In this document: piece by piece, positions 18,045 to 25,702 of the stretch
How the letters are laid out: each line of letters starts with the position of its first letter
How positions within the stretch are numbered: position 1 is the stretch's first letter
Assembly: GCF_018129005.1 (NCBI RefSeq)
Contig: NZ_JAAEDL010000033.1
Coordinates: forward strand, 1 to 53,289
DNA: 53,289 nt
Direction: 5' to 3'
Origin: Neoroseomonas eburnea
GTDB lineage: Bacteria; Pseudomonadota; Alphaproteobacteria; Acetobacterales; Acetobacteraceae
The notes under the pieces: model-generated
Seen by the model: only the letters and a program-made list of their open reading frames with translations
The model's database searches: none
What the model was told of the DNA's origin: nothing
Position numbers and translations under genes: made by a program

Positions 18045-18569
18045 ATGATCGGCCCCGACTGGTGCCGCGTGATGGCGGCCTACAACACCGAGATGAATCG
18101 CCGCCTCTACGCCGCGGCGGACACGCTCGACGATGCCGTCCGCCGTGCCGATGGGGGTGCCTTCTGGGGTTCCATCCACGGCACGCTGAGTCACCTCCTC
18201 TGGGGCGACACGATGTGGATGAGCCGCTTCGACGGCTGGGAAAGGCCGCCGGTCGGCATGAAGGACAGCCCCCGCATGGTGGGGGAGTGGGGGCCGCTGA
18301 AGGCGGCGCGCGCCGAGGCCGACGGCCGCATCGAGGCATGGGCCGGGCGGCTCGACGAGGCGCGGCTCGCCGCTCCGCTCACCTGGTTGTCCGGCGCGAC
18401 GGGGCGCGAGTTGACCATGCCGCTCTGGGTCACTGTCGCGCACTTCTTCAACCATCAGACCCATCACCGCGGCCAGGCGCATGCGCTGCTGACCCGCGCT
18501 GGAGCGGCGACGGGCGATACGGACCTGCCCTGGGTGGTGGACCTGCCGTCCCCGGGCATCGCCCCGTGA
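18045..18569 (+). CDS. DinB family protein
   Basis: A 174-residue four-helix protein of the DinB/YfiT-like superfamily. The start has GGGAGG upstream. It opens MIGPDWCRVMAAYNTEMNRRLYAAAD; the metal-binding His residues are expected in SIHGTLSHLLWGD (about 45-57) and HFFNHQTHHRGQAHALL (about 131-147), both well kept. Family members are metal-dependent thiol transferases or of unknown role. It overlaps the next gene's GTG by 4 bases and is read in the same operon as the aminotransferase. Confidence 0.85.
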   Translation: MIGPDWCRVMAAYNTEMNRRLYAAADTLDDAVRRADGGAFWGSIHGTLSHLLWGDTMWMSRFDGWERPPVGMKDSPRMVGEWGPLKAARAEADGRIEAWAGRLDEARLAAPLTWLSGATGRELTMPLWVTVAHFFNHQTHHRGQAHALLTRAGAATGDTDLPWVVDLPSPGIAP

Positions 18570-19708
18570 CCGACGACGCGACGGAGCGCCATGCGCCGGA
18601 GTCCGAACGGACCATGGTGCGCCGCGCCGCGCCGGCCACGGCGGAACCCGACCCTGTGCTTCACCTGCTTGATCTCGAACCGGCGGAGGGGCAGCCGGCG
18701 CGTCGCGTCCCGCTCGGCCCGGTGCCGCTTGCGATCGGGCGCACGCCGCAGAACGGGCTGGTGCTTCCTTCGCCCGACGTCTCGCGCAGCCATTGCGTCG
18801 TGGTGGTGGAAGGCGAGGCCGCCGTGGTGACGGATCTCGGCTCGACCAACGGCACGATCGTGGACGGGACCGCCGCGCAGGGACCGACGCGGCTGACCCC
18901 CGGCAGCCGGCTGCGTCTCGGGCCCTTCACGCTGGTCTACCGGAGCGGCCGCGCCTCCGATCTCGCGCGGGCGGAGGAGGTCGAGCGCGACCTCGCCCGC
19001 GCCGGCCGCTATGTCGCCGCGCTGCTGCCGCCGCCGATCGCGGCAGGCCCCGTGCTCGCCGATTGGCGCTTCGTGCCCTCGGCCAGGATCGGCGGCGACG
19101 GCTTCGGCTATGGCTGGCTCGACGAGCGGCGCTTCGCGGCCTGGCTGCTCGACGTCTCGGGCCATGGCGCAGGTTCGGCGCTGCTCGCCGCCTCGGCCAT
19201 GAACATCCTGCGCGAGCACAGCCTGCCCGGGATCGATTTCGCCGACCCGGCGGCGGTGCTGGCCGCCGCCAATGCGCGCTTCCAGATGGACCGGCAGGGC
19301 GGGCTGTATTTCTCGCTCTGGTACGGCGTGCTGGACATCGGGACGCGCCTGCTCGCCTTCGGCTCCGCCGGCCACCACCCGGCCTTCCTGATGGCGCCGG
19401 GGGAGGACGCGCCGCGGCCGCTGTGGGTCAAGAGCCCGGCGATCGGCCTTGCACCGGACTGGCCCTATCGCCGCGCCGAGGCGGCCGTACCGGCGGGGGC
19501 GCGGATTCACCTGTTCAGCGACGGCGCCTTCGAGATCAGCGCGCCGGATGGGAGGCAACTCGCCATCCGGGATTTCCTGCCGCTGCTCTCCGCACCGCCC
19601 CTGCCGGGTGTGGCTGAGCCGGAGCGGTTGCTGCGCGCCGTGCGCGGGATGGCCCGCCCCGGGCCGCTGGAGGATGATGTTTCGCTGGTGACGCTGGACG
19701 TCCCGTGA
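18566..19708 (+). CDS. FHA domain - PP2C/SpoIIE-type phosphatase (RsbU-like)
   Basis: A 380-residue fusion. FHA domain at about 45-120: AIGRTPQNGLVLPSPDVSRS and LGSTNGTIVDG contain the phosphothreonine-binding Gly-Arg, Ser and Asn residues. A linker rich in Arg/Glu follows, then the SpoIIE/RsbU phosphatase domain (about 155-380): metal-binding Asp residues in IGGDGFGYGW (176-178), LLDVSGHGAGSALLA (195-201) and EDDVSLVTLDV near the end are all present, so it should be active. Family role: removes phosphate from a STAS antagonist in a partner switch. Such a STAS protein and its kinase lie directly downstream, after a 305-base gap. The FHA input suggests control by a Ser/Thr kinase encoded elsewhere. 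Confidence 0.88.
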   Translation: MTDDATERHAPESERTMVRRAAPATAEPDPVLHLLDLEPAEGQPARRVPLGPVPLAIGRTPQNGLVLPSPDVSRSHCVVVVEGEAAVVTDLGSTNGTIVDGTAAQGPTRLTPGSRLRLGPFTLVYRSGRASDLARAEEVERDLARAGRYVAALLPPPIAAGPVLADWRFVPSARIGGDGFGYGWLDERRFAAWLLDVSGHGAGSALLAASAMNILREHSLPGIDFADPAAVLAAANARFQMDRQGGLYFSLWYGVLDIGTRLLAFGSAGHHPAFLMAPGEDAPRPLWVKSPAIGLAPDWPYRRAEAAVPAGARIHLFSDGAFEISAPDGRQLAIRDFLPLLSAPPLPGVAEPERLLRAVRGMARPGPLEDDVSLVTLDVP

Positions 19709-19789
19709 TGCCGGTCTCCGTTCGCACGGGCCACTTCTGCGTCGGCGCAACGACGATCTGGCGGGGTGCCGAGAAATGCGGCACGGACC

Positions 19790-19969
19790 GGCCGAGAGGA
19801 GCTCCGCCCTTCTCAAACTCTCTCCGCCAAGGTTCCCACCGCCGATGCAAGACTTCGGCGACGGGAACCCCCGAAGCCGAAAGATCTCTGGAGCCCAATA
19901 CTTTAGGTTGGGGGTTCCAAGGGCCCTAAGCCCCTGGTGGGGGAGCTTGAGGGGGCAACGCCCCCTCTA
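19790..19969 (-). repeat. Composite intergenic repeat, inverted copy, module B degenerate
   Basis: This fills most of the 305-base gap 19709-20013. In reverse it has the same A-B order as 1024-1159. Module A is intact: GAGGGGG/CCCCCTC (19949-19955 with 19961-19967) and CCAAGGGC/GCCCCTGG (19917-19924 with 19930-19937, one G-T pair). Between the modules lie about 70 extra bases. Module B (about 19790-19845) keeps the wording but its stems have mismatches. No gene is seen in the gap. Confidence 0.7.
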
Positions 19970-20013
19970 TTCGAGTTTTCCGGCACTCTACCGGCGAAAG
20001 GAAGGACGGGCAG

Positions 20014-20352
20014 ATGGACATGGTGGTCGACACGGGTGGGGCGTCGCTTCGCGTCATGCTGGCCGGCCGGCTCGACGCCGCTGGCGCCGAGAAGCTCGAA
20101 ACCGCCTTCACGACCGCGGTCGGCGTCGCGGCGCGCGACGTCGTTGTGGACCTCTCCGGCGTCACCTTCGTCGGCTCGCTCGGCATCCGGCTCTTGACCG
20201 TCGCCGCCCGCCAGGTGGCGCGGGCGAAGCGGCGCTTCGTCATCTGTGGCGCGCAGCCGGCGGTGTCCGAGGTCTTCACCACCGTCGCGCTCGACGAGCT
20301 GATCCCCATCGTCGCGGACGAGGCCGCCGCGCGCGCGCATCTCGGGGCGTGA
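20014..20352 (+). CDS. STAS domain anti-sigma factor antagonist
   Basis: A 112-residue single STAS domain of the SpoIIAA/RsbV type. Start MDMVVDTGGASLRVMLAGRLD; AAGGAAGG precedes it. The core DVVVDLSGVTFVGSLGIRLL (about 42-60) has the expected regulatory Ser at residue 55, the site an RsbW-type kinase phosphorylates and the PP2C partner dephosphorylates. In the unphosphorylated state it would bind the kinase encoded next. It overlaps that gene by 4 bases. Confidence 0.9.
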   Translation: MDMVVDTGGASLRVMLAGRLDAAGAEKLETAFTTAVGVAARDVVVDLSGVTFVGSLGIRLLTVAARQVARAKRRFVICGAQPAVSEVFTTVALDELIPIVADEAAARAHLGA

Positions 20353-20804
20353 GCGGCGCGGAGACCGGCGGGGGGGTGCTGCGGCTGGCGCTGCGCGGGA
20401 CGGCGGCCTCCGAGGTCACCCGTGCCCAGTCGGCGGTGGCGGCCTTCCTCGCGGCGCACGGCGTCGGGCCGCGCAGCGTCGCGCGTGTCGAGCTGCTGCT
20501 CGAGGAAGTCGCGCTCAACACGCTGCGCCATGGCTACGCGCCCGGCGAGGAGCCGATGCTCGACATCGCAGCCTCCCTGGCGGACGGGCGCTGCACGCTG
20601 GAATTCGAGGATCGCGGCGTCCCCTTCGACCCCACCGCGGCGCCGCTCTCCGCCCCGGCGCCGGAGTTGGCGGAAGCGCGGATCGGCGGCCTCGGCGTGC
20701 CGCTGATCCGGCGCACCGCGCAGGACCTGCGTTACGAGCGCACGGCGGACGGCCGCAACCGGCTGCGCCTGGTGCTGCCGGCCCAGGACGAGGCTAGCGG
20801 CTGA
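20349..20804 (+). CDS. RsbW-type serine kinase / anti-sigma factor
   Basis: A 151-residue GHKL ATPase starting at GTG 20349, overlapping the STAS stop. ATP-binding boxes: N box in LLLEEVALNTLRHGY (about 49-63), G1 box in FEDRGVPFDPTAAP (about 87-100), G2 in IGGLGVPLIRRTAQDLRYER (about 114-133) and a final NRLRLVLP strand. All key residues are present. It would phosphorylate the STAS serine and hold an unknown client, classically a sigma factor. None is encoded within this window. The last 11 bases overlap the convergent hydrolase gene. Confidence 0.88.
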   Translation: MSGAETGGGVLRLALRGTAASEVTRAQSAVAAFLAAHGVGPRSVARVELLLEEVALNTLRHGYAPGEEPMLDIAASLADGRCTLEFEDRGVPFDPTAAPLSAPAPELAEARIGGLGVPLIRRTAQDLRYERTADGRNRLRLVLPAQDEASG

Positions 20805-21678
20805 GGAATCCCTCCAGCCGCGCCAGCACCTCCTGCGGCGCTTCCTCGGCGAGGTAGTGGCCGGAGGGCACGGCGCCCGTCTCCAGCGGGCCTGAAGCGT
20901 AGCGGCCCCAGATCTCCGGCGCGTCGTACCATCTCGGGATGCTGCCCTTCGCCCCCCACAGCGCGAGCATCGGGCAGCGCACCTTCTCGCCCGCTGCGCG
21001 GGAGGCGCGGTCATGTTCGAGGTCGATCGTCGCCGCCGCGCGATAGTCCTCGCAGATCGCCTCGATGGTGCCGGGCAGGCGCAGCGCGGCCAGGTAGTCG
21101 GCGCGCGCCTCGGGATGGAAGAAGCCGGCCGGCTTGGGCTCGCGGGAGGTGTGGAAGTCGAACCACGGCTCGATGTCGGCGCGGATCATGGCCTCCGGCC
21201 CCGGATGGCGCTGGGCGAGGAAGAACCAGTGCCAGTAGCCCATGGCGAAGGCCATGTCGGCGCGCTCGAAATGCTCGAGCGTCGGGATGATGTCCATGGT
21301 GCAGAGCCGCTCGACGATATCGGCGTGGTCGAGCGCCATGCGGTGCGCGACGCGCGCGCCGCGGTCATGCGCCACCACCTGGAAGCGGTCATGGCCGAGC
21401 GCCTTCATCACCGCGACCATGTCGGCGGCCATGCTGCGCTTGGAATAGGGCGCGTGGTCGGCGCTGACCGGCGGCTTGTCGGAGAAGCCGTAGCCGGTGA
21501 TGTCGGGACAGATGACGGTGAAGCGCTGCGCCAGCGCCGGCGCGACCTTGTGCCACATGGCATGGGTCTGCGGATTGCCGTGCAGCAGCAGCACGGGAGG
21601 GCCCTCGCCACCGCGACGCAGGCGGAAGGTCCGGCCGTTCACCGCCGCCCGATCCAGCGTGAACCCTTCGAAGAACAT
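20794..21678 (-). CDS. Haloacetate (fluoroacetate) dehalogenase-like alpha/beta hydrolase
   Basis: A 294-residue hydrolase. HGNPQTHAMWHKVAP is the oxyanion loop; the nucleophile motif is VVAHDRGARVAHRMALDH with Asp105 and Arg106/Arg109; Asp129, His150-Trp151 (in GYWHWFFLAQ), Tyr212 and His274 (PSGHYL) follow. The spacing Asp, +1 Arg, +4 Arg, +24 Asp, +45 His, +46 Trp is the same as I recall for fluoroacetate dehalogenase RPA1163, whose His-Trp pair binds fluoride. A Trp expected further on is not obvious. It could also be an epoxide hydrolase relative, but the His-Trp pair favours dehalogenase. Divergent from the operon at 21766. Confidence 0.75.
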   Translation of the reverse strand: MFFEGFTLDRAAVNGRTFRLRRGGEGPPVLLLHGNPQTHAMWHKVAPALAQRFTVICPDITGYGFSDKPPVSADHAPYSKRSMAADMVAVMKALGHDRFQVVAHDRGARVAHRMALDHADIVERLCTMDIIPTLEHFERADMAFAMGYWHWFFLAQRHPGPEAMIRADIEPWFDFHTSREPKPAGFFHPEARADYLAALRLPGTIEAICEDYRAAATIDLEHDRASRAAGEKVRCPMLALWGAKGSIPRWYDAPEIWGRYASGPLETGAVPSGHYLAEEAPQEVLARLEGFLSR

Positions 21679-21765
21679 GGCAGACTCCTCGGCCGCGGCT
21701 GGTTGACCGGCCCGCGGGACCGCGCCAGCGTGCGCGCGTCAATCTTCCCGTGGGAGGGATCGAAA

Positions 21766-22164
21766 ATGTCCGACGATCAGGCGCTGTTCGACAAGGGGCT
21801 GCCCATCCGCCGTGCGGTGCTCGGGCCGGACTACGTGGATTCGTCCATGGCCAAGGCCGACGAGTTCATGATGTCGTTCCAGCGTGCCACCACCGCCTGG
21901 GCCTGGGGCTGGGCCTGGGGCGACCCCACGCTGGACCGCAAGACGCGCTCGCTGCTGAACCTCGCCATGCTGACGGCGCTGGGCAAGATCCCGGAAGTGA
22001 AGCTGCACGTGAAGGGCGCGCTCAACAACGGCATCACGGTGGACGAGATCAAGGCGACGCTGCTGCATGCCACCGCCTATTGCGGCATTCCCGCCGGCCT
22101 CGACGCCTTCAAGGCGGCGCATGAGGTGCTGATCGCCGAAGGCGCCATCCCGGGGAAGAAGTGA
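21766..22164 (+). CDS. Carboxymuconolactone decarboxylase family protein
   Basis: A 132-residue all-helical protein, ATG 21766 with GGGAGGG upstream. MSDDQALFDKGLPIRRAVLGPDYVDSSM and NLAMLTALGKIPEVKLHVKGALNNGITVDEIKATLLHATAYCGIPAG match the gamma-carboxymuconolactone decarboxylase (PcaC-like) family. It lacks the CxxC pair of AhpD peroxidases, so a decarboxylase or related lyase is more likely than an antioxidant. It overlaps the following dehydrogenase by 4 bases, showing a catabolic operon. Confidence 0.85.
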   Translation: MSDDQALFDKGLPIRRAVLGPDYVDSSMAKADEFMMSFQRATTAWAWGWAWGDPTLDRKTRSLLNLAMLTALGKIPEVKLHVKGALNNGITVDEIKATLLHATAYCGIPAGLDAFKAAHEVLIAEGAIPGKK

Positions 22165-23075
22165 TCGCCATGGCCGCCATCCGGAAGATCGCCTTCGCCG
22201 GTATCGGCAACATGGGCTGGCCGATGGCGGCCAACCTGGTGAAGGCCGGCTTCGACGTCACGGTGTGCGATGTCGTGCCGGGCCGCGCCGATGCCTTCGC
22301 CGCCGAAGTGGGCGGGCGCGCCGCCGCCAGCCCGGCCGAGGCCGCCGCCGGCGCCGATGGCGTCGTCACCATCGTCCCCACCAGCAAGCAGGTGGCCGAG
22401 GCGGTGGAGGCGATGTCGGCCTCGCTCGCGAAGGGCATGCTGGTCATCGACATGACCTCCGGCCAGCCGGGCCGCACGCGGGAGATCGCGGCGGGCCTCG
22501 CCGAGCGCGGTGTCGCGATGATCGACTGCCCGGTCTCCGGCGGCGTGCCGCGCGCGAAGACCGGGCAGCTCGCCATCATGGCCGGCGGCGAGGAGGCCGA
22601 TCTCGACCGCGCCGAGCCGGTGCTGAAGGCGATGGGCACCTCCATCCACCGCTGCGGGCCGATCGGCGCCGGGCAGGCGATGAAGGCGCTGAACAACCTG
22701 GTTTCCGCCGGCGGCTACCTGATCGGCATCGAGGCGCTGCTGATCGGCCAGCGCTTCGGCCTCGATCCGGCGAAGATGGTGGACGTGCTCAACGCCAGCA
22801 CGGGGATGAACAACTCCACCCAGAAGAAGTTCAAGGAATACGTGCTGTCCCGCCGCTTCGACGCGGGCTTCGGCCTCGACCTGATGGTCAAGGACCTGTC
22901 GATCGCGCTGGAAGTCGGCCGCGAGACGACGACGCCCACCCCCTTCGCGGCGCTGTGCCGGGAGATGTGGGCCTCGGCCGCGGCGCTGCTCGGCCCGGGC
23001 GCGGACCATACCGCCGTCGCGAAACTGTCCGAGCAGATGTCGGGCACCGTGCTGGGCGGGAACAAGGCGCCATGA
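22161..23075 (+). CDS. 3-hydroxyisobutyrate dehydrogenase family oxidoreductase
   Basis: A 304-residue NAD(P)-dependent beta-hydroxyacid dehydrogenase. GTG 22161 overlaps the previous stop; ATG 22170 is the alternative. The Rossmann motif is FAGIGNMGWPMAANLVKAGF (about 11-30), the substrate loop CPVSGGVPRAKTGQLAIMAGG (about 119-139), and the catalytic Lys is in GPIGAGQAMKALNN (about 167-180); KDLSIALE near the end binds cofactor. Possible substrates are 3-hydroxyisobutyrate or tartronate semialdehyde; sequence alone does not decide. Confidence 0.9.
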   Translation: MIAMAAIRKIAFAGIGNMGWPMAANLVKAGFDVTVCDVVPGRADAFAAEVGGRAAASPAEAAAGADGVVTIVPTSKQVAEAVEAMSASLAKGMLVIDMTSGQPGRTREIAAGLAERGVAMIDCPVSGGVPRAKTGQLAIMAGGEEADLDRAEPVLKAMGTSIHRCGPIGAGQAMKALNNLVSAGGYLIGIEALLIGQRFGLDPAKMVDVLNASTGMNNSTQKKFKEYVLSRRFDAGFGLDLMVKDLSIALEVGRETTTPTPFAALCREMWASAAALLGPGADHTAVAKLSEQMSGTVLGGNKAP

Positions 23076-23917
23076 CCGCGGCGAAGGACGGGCCGATGGC
23101 CGGTGCCGGCGATGCGCCCGGCCCGGTGTGGGAGGCCTATGCCATCCGCTACGGGCGGCACGAGCGCACGGCGCAGTCCAACCACCTGCTGCCGCTGCCC
23201 GACCCGCACGAGGCCATGCCGCTCGACTACTACGTCTGGCTGCTGCGTGGCCCCGGCGGGCGGGAGATCGTGGTCGACACCGGCTTCGACCACGAGCTCG
23301 CCGCGAAGCGCGGGCGGACGCTGTCGCGTGCCGTCGCGGACTGCCTCACGGCGATGGGCACCGACCCGGCAAAGGTGCAGGACGTCATCATCACCCACCT
23401 GCACTACGACCATGCGGGCTCGCTCGGCATCTTCCCCGCGGCGCGCTTCCACCTGCAGGAGCGCGAGATGCACTTCGCCGTCGGCCGGCACATGTGCGTC
23501 CACGCCATCCGCATGCCCTTCGAGGCGGATCACGTCGTCGCCATGGTCCGCGCCCTCTACGCCGACCGGGTCGAGTTCCACGACGGCGATGCCGAGGTCG
23601 CGCCCGGCGTCACCGTCCATCGCGTCGGCGGCCATTCCGACGGGCTGCAGGTGGTGCGGGTGGAGACGGCGCGCGGGCCGGTCGTGCTGGCCTCCGACGC
23701 CATGCACTTCTACGCCAATGCGCTGAGCGGAAATCCCTTCCCGATCATCTTCGACCTCGGCGCCATGGCGGCGGGCTGGCGCACGGCGAGGAAGCTCGCG
23801 GGAGGGGATGATTCGCGCGTGATCCCCGGCCACGACCCGGCAGTGCGCGACCGCTTCCCGGCCGTTCCGGGCCAGGACGGAGAAGTCGTCGCGCTGCACC
23901 TGGCCCCGAACGGCTGA
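23072..23917 (+). CDS. Metallo-beta-lactamase family hydrolase (AHL lactonase-like)
   Basis: A 281-residue protein of the N-acyl-homoserine-lactonase group, ATG 23072 overlapping the previous stop. Zinc ligands: THLHYDHAG (His-x-His-x-Asp-His, about 110-118), His in VGGHSDGLQ, Asp in LASDAMHFY and His in IPGHDP. These complete a two-metal site. In this operon a lactone or ester intermediate of ring or acid breakdown is a more natural substrate than a signal lactone, but that is inference. Confidence 0.85.
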   Translation: MTAAKDGPMAGAGDAPGPVWEAYAIRYGRHERTAQSNHLLPLPDPHEAMPLDYYVWLLRGPGGREIVVDTGFDHELAAKRGRTLSRAVADCLTAMGTDPAKVQDVIITHLHYDHAGSLGIFPAARFHLQEREMHFAVGRHMCVHAIRMPFEADHVVAMVRALYADRVEFHDGDAEVAPGVTVHRVGGHSDGLQVVRVETARGPVVLASDAMHFYANALSGNPFPIIFDLGAMAAGWRTARKLAGGDDSRVIPGHDPAVRDRFPAVPGQDGEVVALHLAPNG

Positions 23918-24081
23918 TACCCGTCGCGCGAAGGATCGGCCCGCGGTCCGAAGGGCCGGGCGCACGGCGCGGCAAATACCGCGGAGCCGGGAGCCGCCGA
24001 TGCGGTTCGCCCGGCGTGAGAGCGGGGGGTGAAGGTCAGACCTTCGCTCGCCTGGCGTGAGCGGCGGTGCCGGGCATGGAA

Positions 24082-24099
24082 AGGCGCCGTGCGGCGCCT
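24082..24099. terminator. Hairpin between convergent genes
   Basis: A 7-bp stem AGGCGCC/GGCGCCT (24082-24088 with 24093-24099) with loop GTGC in the 227-base gap between convergent genes. A further short palindrome, GAAGGT-CAG-ACCTTC, lies near 24033. There is no T-run, so termination is only probable. Nothing else is seen in the gap. Confidence 0.4.
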
Positions 24100-24144
24100 G
24101 GCCAACCAGACTCTGAGGCCAGCTCCGGCCGCGGGCGGGCGGTT

Positions 24145-24471
24145 CTAGTTCAGCAGCGTGACGGCGCCGGACAGCAGTCCGGCAATGCAGAACATCATCG
24201 ACAGTCCCGGCCAGGTGCGCATCGGGCCGCGGATGCCGATCACCGCGTTCACCGCCAGCGAGGCCATCACCGCCGCCAGCGGCTGCGACCAGTGCAGCGT
24301 CAGGAAGCCCCAGACGATCAGGCCGAGCCACATCCAGAAGGAGGCCGTCGCCGCCCAGCCCCACACCATGTCGGATGCGGCGGAAGCCGGGCGCATCTCC
24401 GGTGCCGCGGAACGAGTACGGATGAAGCTGCCCGCCGACAGCAGCATCATGGCCAGGAAATACGTCGACAT
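24145..24471 (-). CDS. Small integral membrane protein
   Basis: A 108-residue protein from ATG 24471 (the open frame runs further upstream, but the downstream Met gives a sensible start). Three hydrophobic segments are visible: the N-terminal MSTYFLAMMLLSAG, MVWGWAATASFWMWLGLIVWGFLTL (about 36-60), and a C-terminal pair around PLAAVMASLAVNAVIG and MMFCIAGLLSGAVTLLN. No family recognised. The -GATCGTGACC- region upstream is shared with the divergent glycosyltransferase gene. Confidence 0.6.
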   Translation of the reverse strand: MSTYFLAMMLLSAGSFIRTRSAAPEMRPASAASDMVWGWAATASFWMWLGLIVWGFLTLHWSQPLAAVMASLAVNAVIGIRGPMRTWPGLSMMFCIAGLLSGAVTLLN

Positions 24472-24565
24472 GCGAAAGACTTGCGCCGCCCCGTGCTTCG
24501 GCGCAAGACGCGAGGCGGTGATGCGCCGGCTTGTGTAGTCGCGCCGTGAGACACCCCATAGGACC

Positions 24566-25702
24566 GTGACCCGCCGCGCCACGCCGCCCGCCGTGCTGCA
24601 GATCCTGCCTTCGCTCGTCTCGGGCGGGGTCGAACGCGGCACGCTGGAAATCGCCGAGGCGCTGGTCGCCGCCGGGATGCGCTCCCTGGTGGCTTCCGCC
24701 GGCGGGCCGCTGGTGCCGGCGCTCGAGGCGCTGGGCGCCCGGCACGTGACGCTGCCGCTCGACACCAAGTCGCCAGCCGGCATCTGGCGAAATGCCGCCG
24801 CGCTGGCGGCGCTGGTGCGGGCGGAAGGGATCGCGGTGCTGCATGCCCGGTCCCGCGCGCCGGCCTGGTCGGCGTTGCTGGCCGCGCGGCGCACTGGCGC
24901 GCACTTCGTCACCACCTACCACGGCACTTACAACGAGGGCTTTCCGGGCAAGCGCCTGTACAACTCCGTCATGGCGCGGGGCGAACGGGTGATCGCCATC
25001 AGCGCCTTCATCGCGGGGCTGGTGAGGGACCGGCACGGCGTGGGCGAGGACCGGCTGCGGATCATTCCGCGCGGCGTGGACGAACGGGTCTTCGATCCGG
25101 CACGGATCGCGCCCGCGCGCATCGCCGCCCTGCGCGCCGCCTGGAAGGTGCCGGAGGGCAGGCCGGTGGTGATGCTGCCGGGCCGCGTCACGCGGTGGAA
25201 GGGGCAGGGCGTGCTGGTGGAGGCCATGGCCCGCCTGCCCGGCGAGGCGATCGCGCTGATGGTCGGCGATGCCGGCGGCAAGGCGGCCTTCCGGGAGGAA
25301 CTCGCCGCGCGCATCGCCGCGCTCGGCCTGGCCGGCCGCGTGCACCTGGTCGGCCATGCCGCGGACGTGCCGGCGGCGTTGCTGCTGGCCGATGTGGTGG
25401 TGCACGCCTCGACCGATGCCGAGGCCTTCGGCCGCACGGTGATCGAGGCCCAGGCGATGGAACGCTGCGTCGTCGCGAGCGACCTCGGCGGCCCGACCGA
25501 AACCGTGCAGCACGGCGTCACCGGCTGGCGCGTGCCGCCCGGCGATCCTGCGGCGCTCGCCGCGGCGATCGGGCGCGTGCTGGCGATGCCGCCCGAAGCG
25601 CGGGCGGCGGTCGGCGCGCAGGCGCGGGCGGCGGTGCTGGAGGGCTACACCACGGCGCGGATGCAGGCGGCGACGCTCGCCGTCTATCGCGAGCTGCTGT
25701 GA
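24566..25702 (+). CDS. Glycosyltransferase family 4
   Basis: A 378-residue GT-B enzyme from GTG 24566 with AGGA upstream. The acceptor-side start is VLQILPSLVSGGVERGTLEIAEAL (GGVER is typical of lipopolysaccharide-type transferases). The sugar-nucleotide site is MLPGRVTRWKGQGVLVEAM and the EX7E motif lies in ASTDAEAFGRTVIEAQAM. It would transfer a sugar from a nucleotide donor to a cell-surface glycan at the inner face of the membrane. The next gene, a family 9 transferase, overlaps by one base, pointing to lipopolysaccharide core assembly. Confidence 0.9.
   Translation: MTRRATPPAVLQILPSLVSGGVERGTLEIAEALVAAGMRSLVASAGGPLVPALEALGARHVTLPLDTKSPAGIWRNAAALAALVRAEGIAVLHARSRAPAWSALLAARRTGAHFVTTYHGTYNEGFPGKRLYNSVMARGERVIAISAFIAGLVRDRHGVGEDRLRIIPRGVDERVFDPARIAPARIAALRAAWKVPEGRPVVMLPGRVTRWKGQGVLVEAMARLPGEAIALMVGDAGGKAAFREELAARIAALGLAGRVHLVGHAADVPAALLLADVVVHASTDAEAFGRTVIEAQAMERCVVASDLGGPTETVQHGVTGWRVPPGDPAALAAAIGRVLAMPPEARAAVGAQARAAVLEGYTTARMQAATLAVYRELL

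Noticed and set aside
21700..21732. TTGACC promoter before the carboxymuconolactone decarboxylase operon
   Set aside because: No acceptable -10 lies 16-18 bases downstream.
22715..25513. A 932-codon open frame on the minus strand
   Set aside because: It runs antisense to four well-supported genes and translates to low-complexity Arg/His/Gly-rich sequence, as expected for an antisense frame in very GC-rich DNA.
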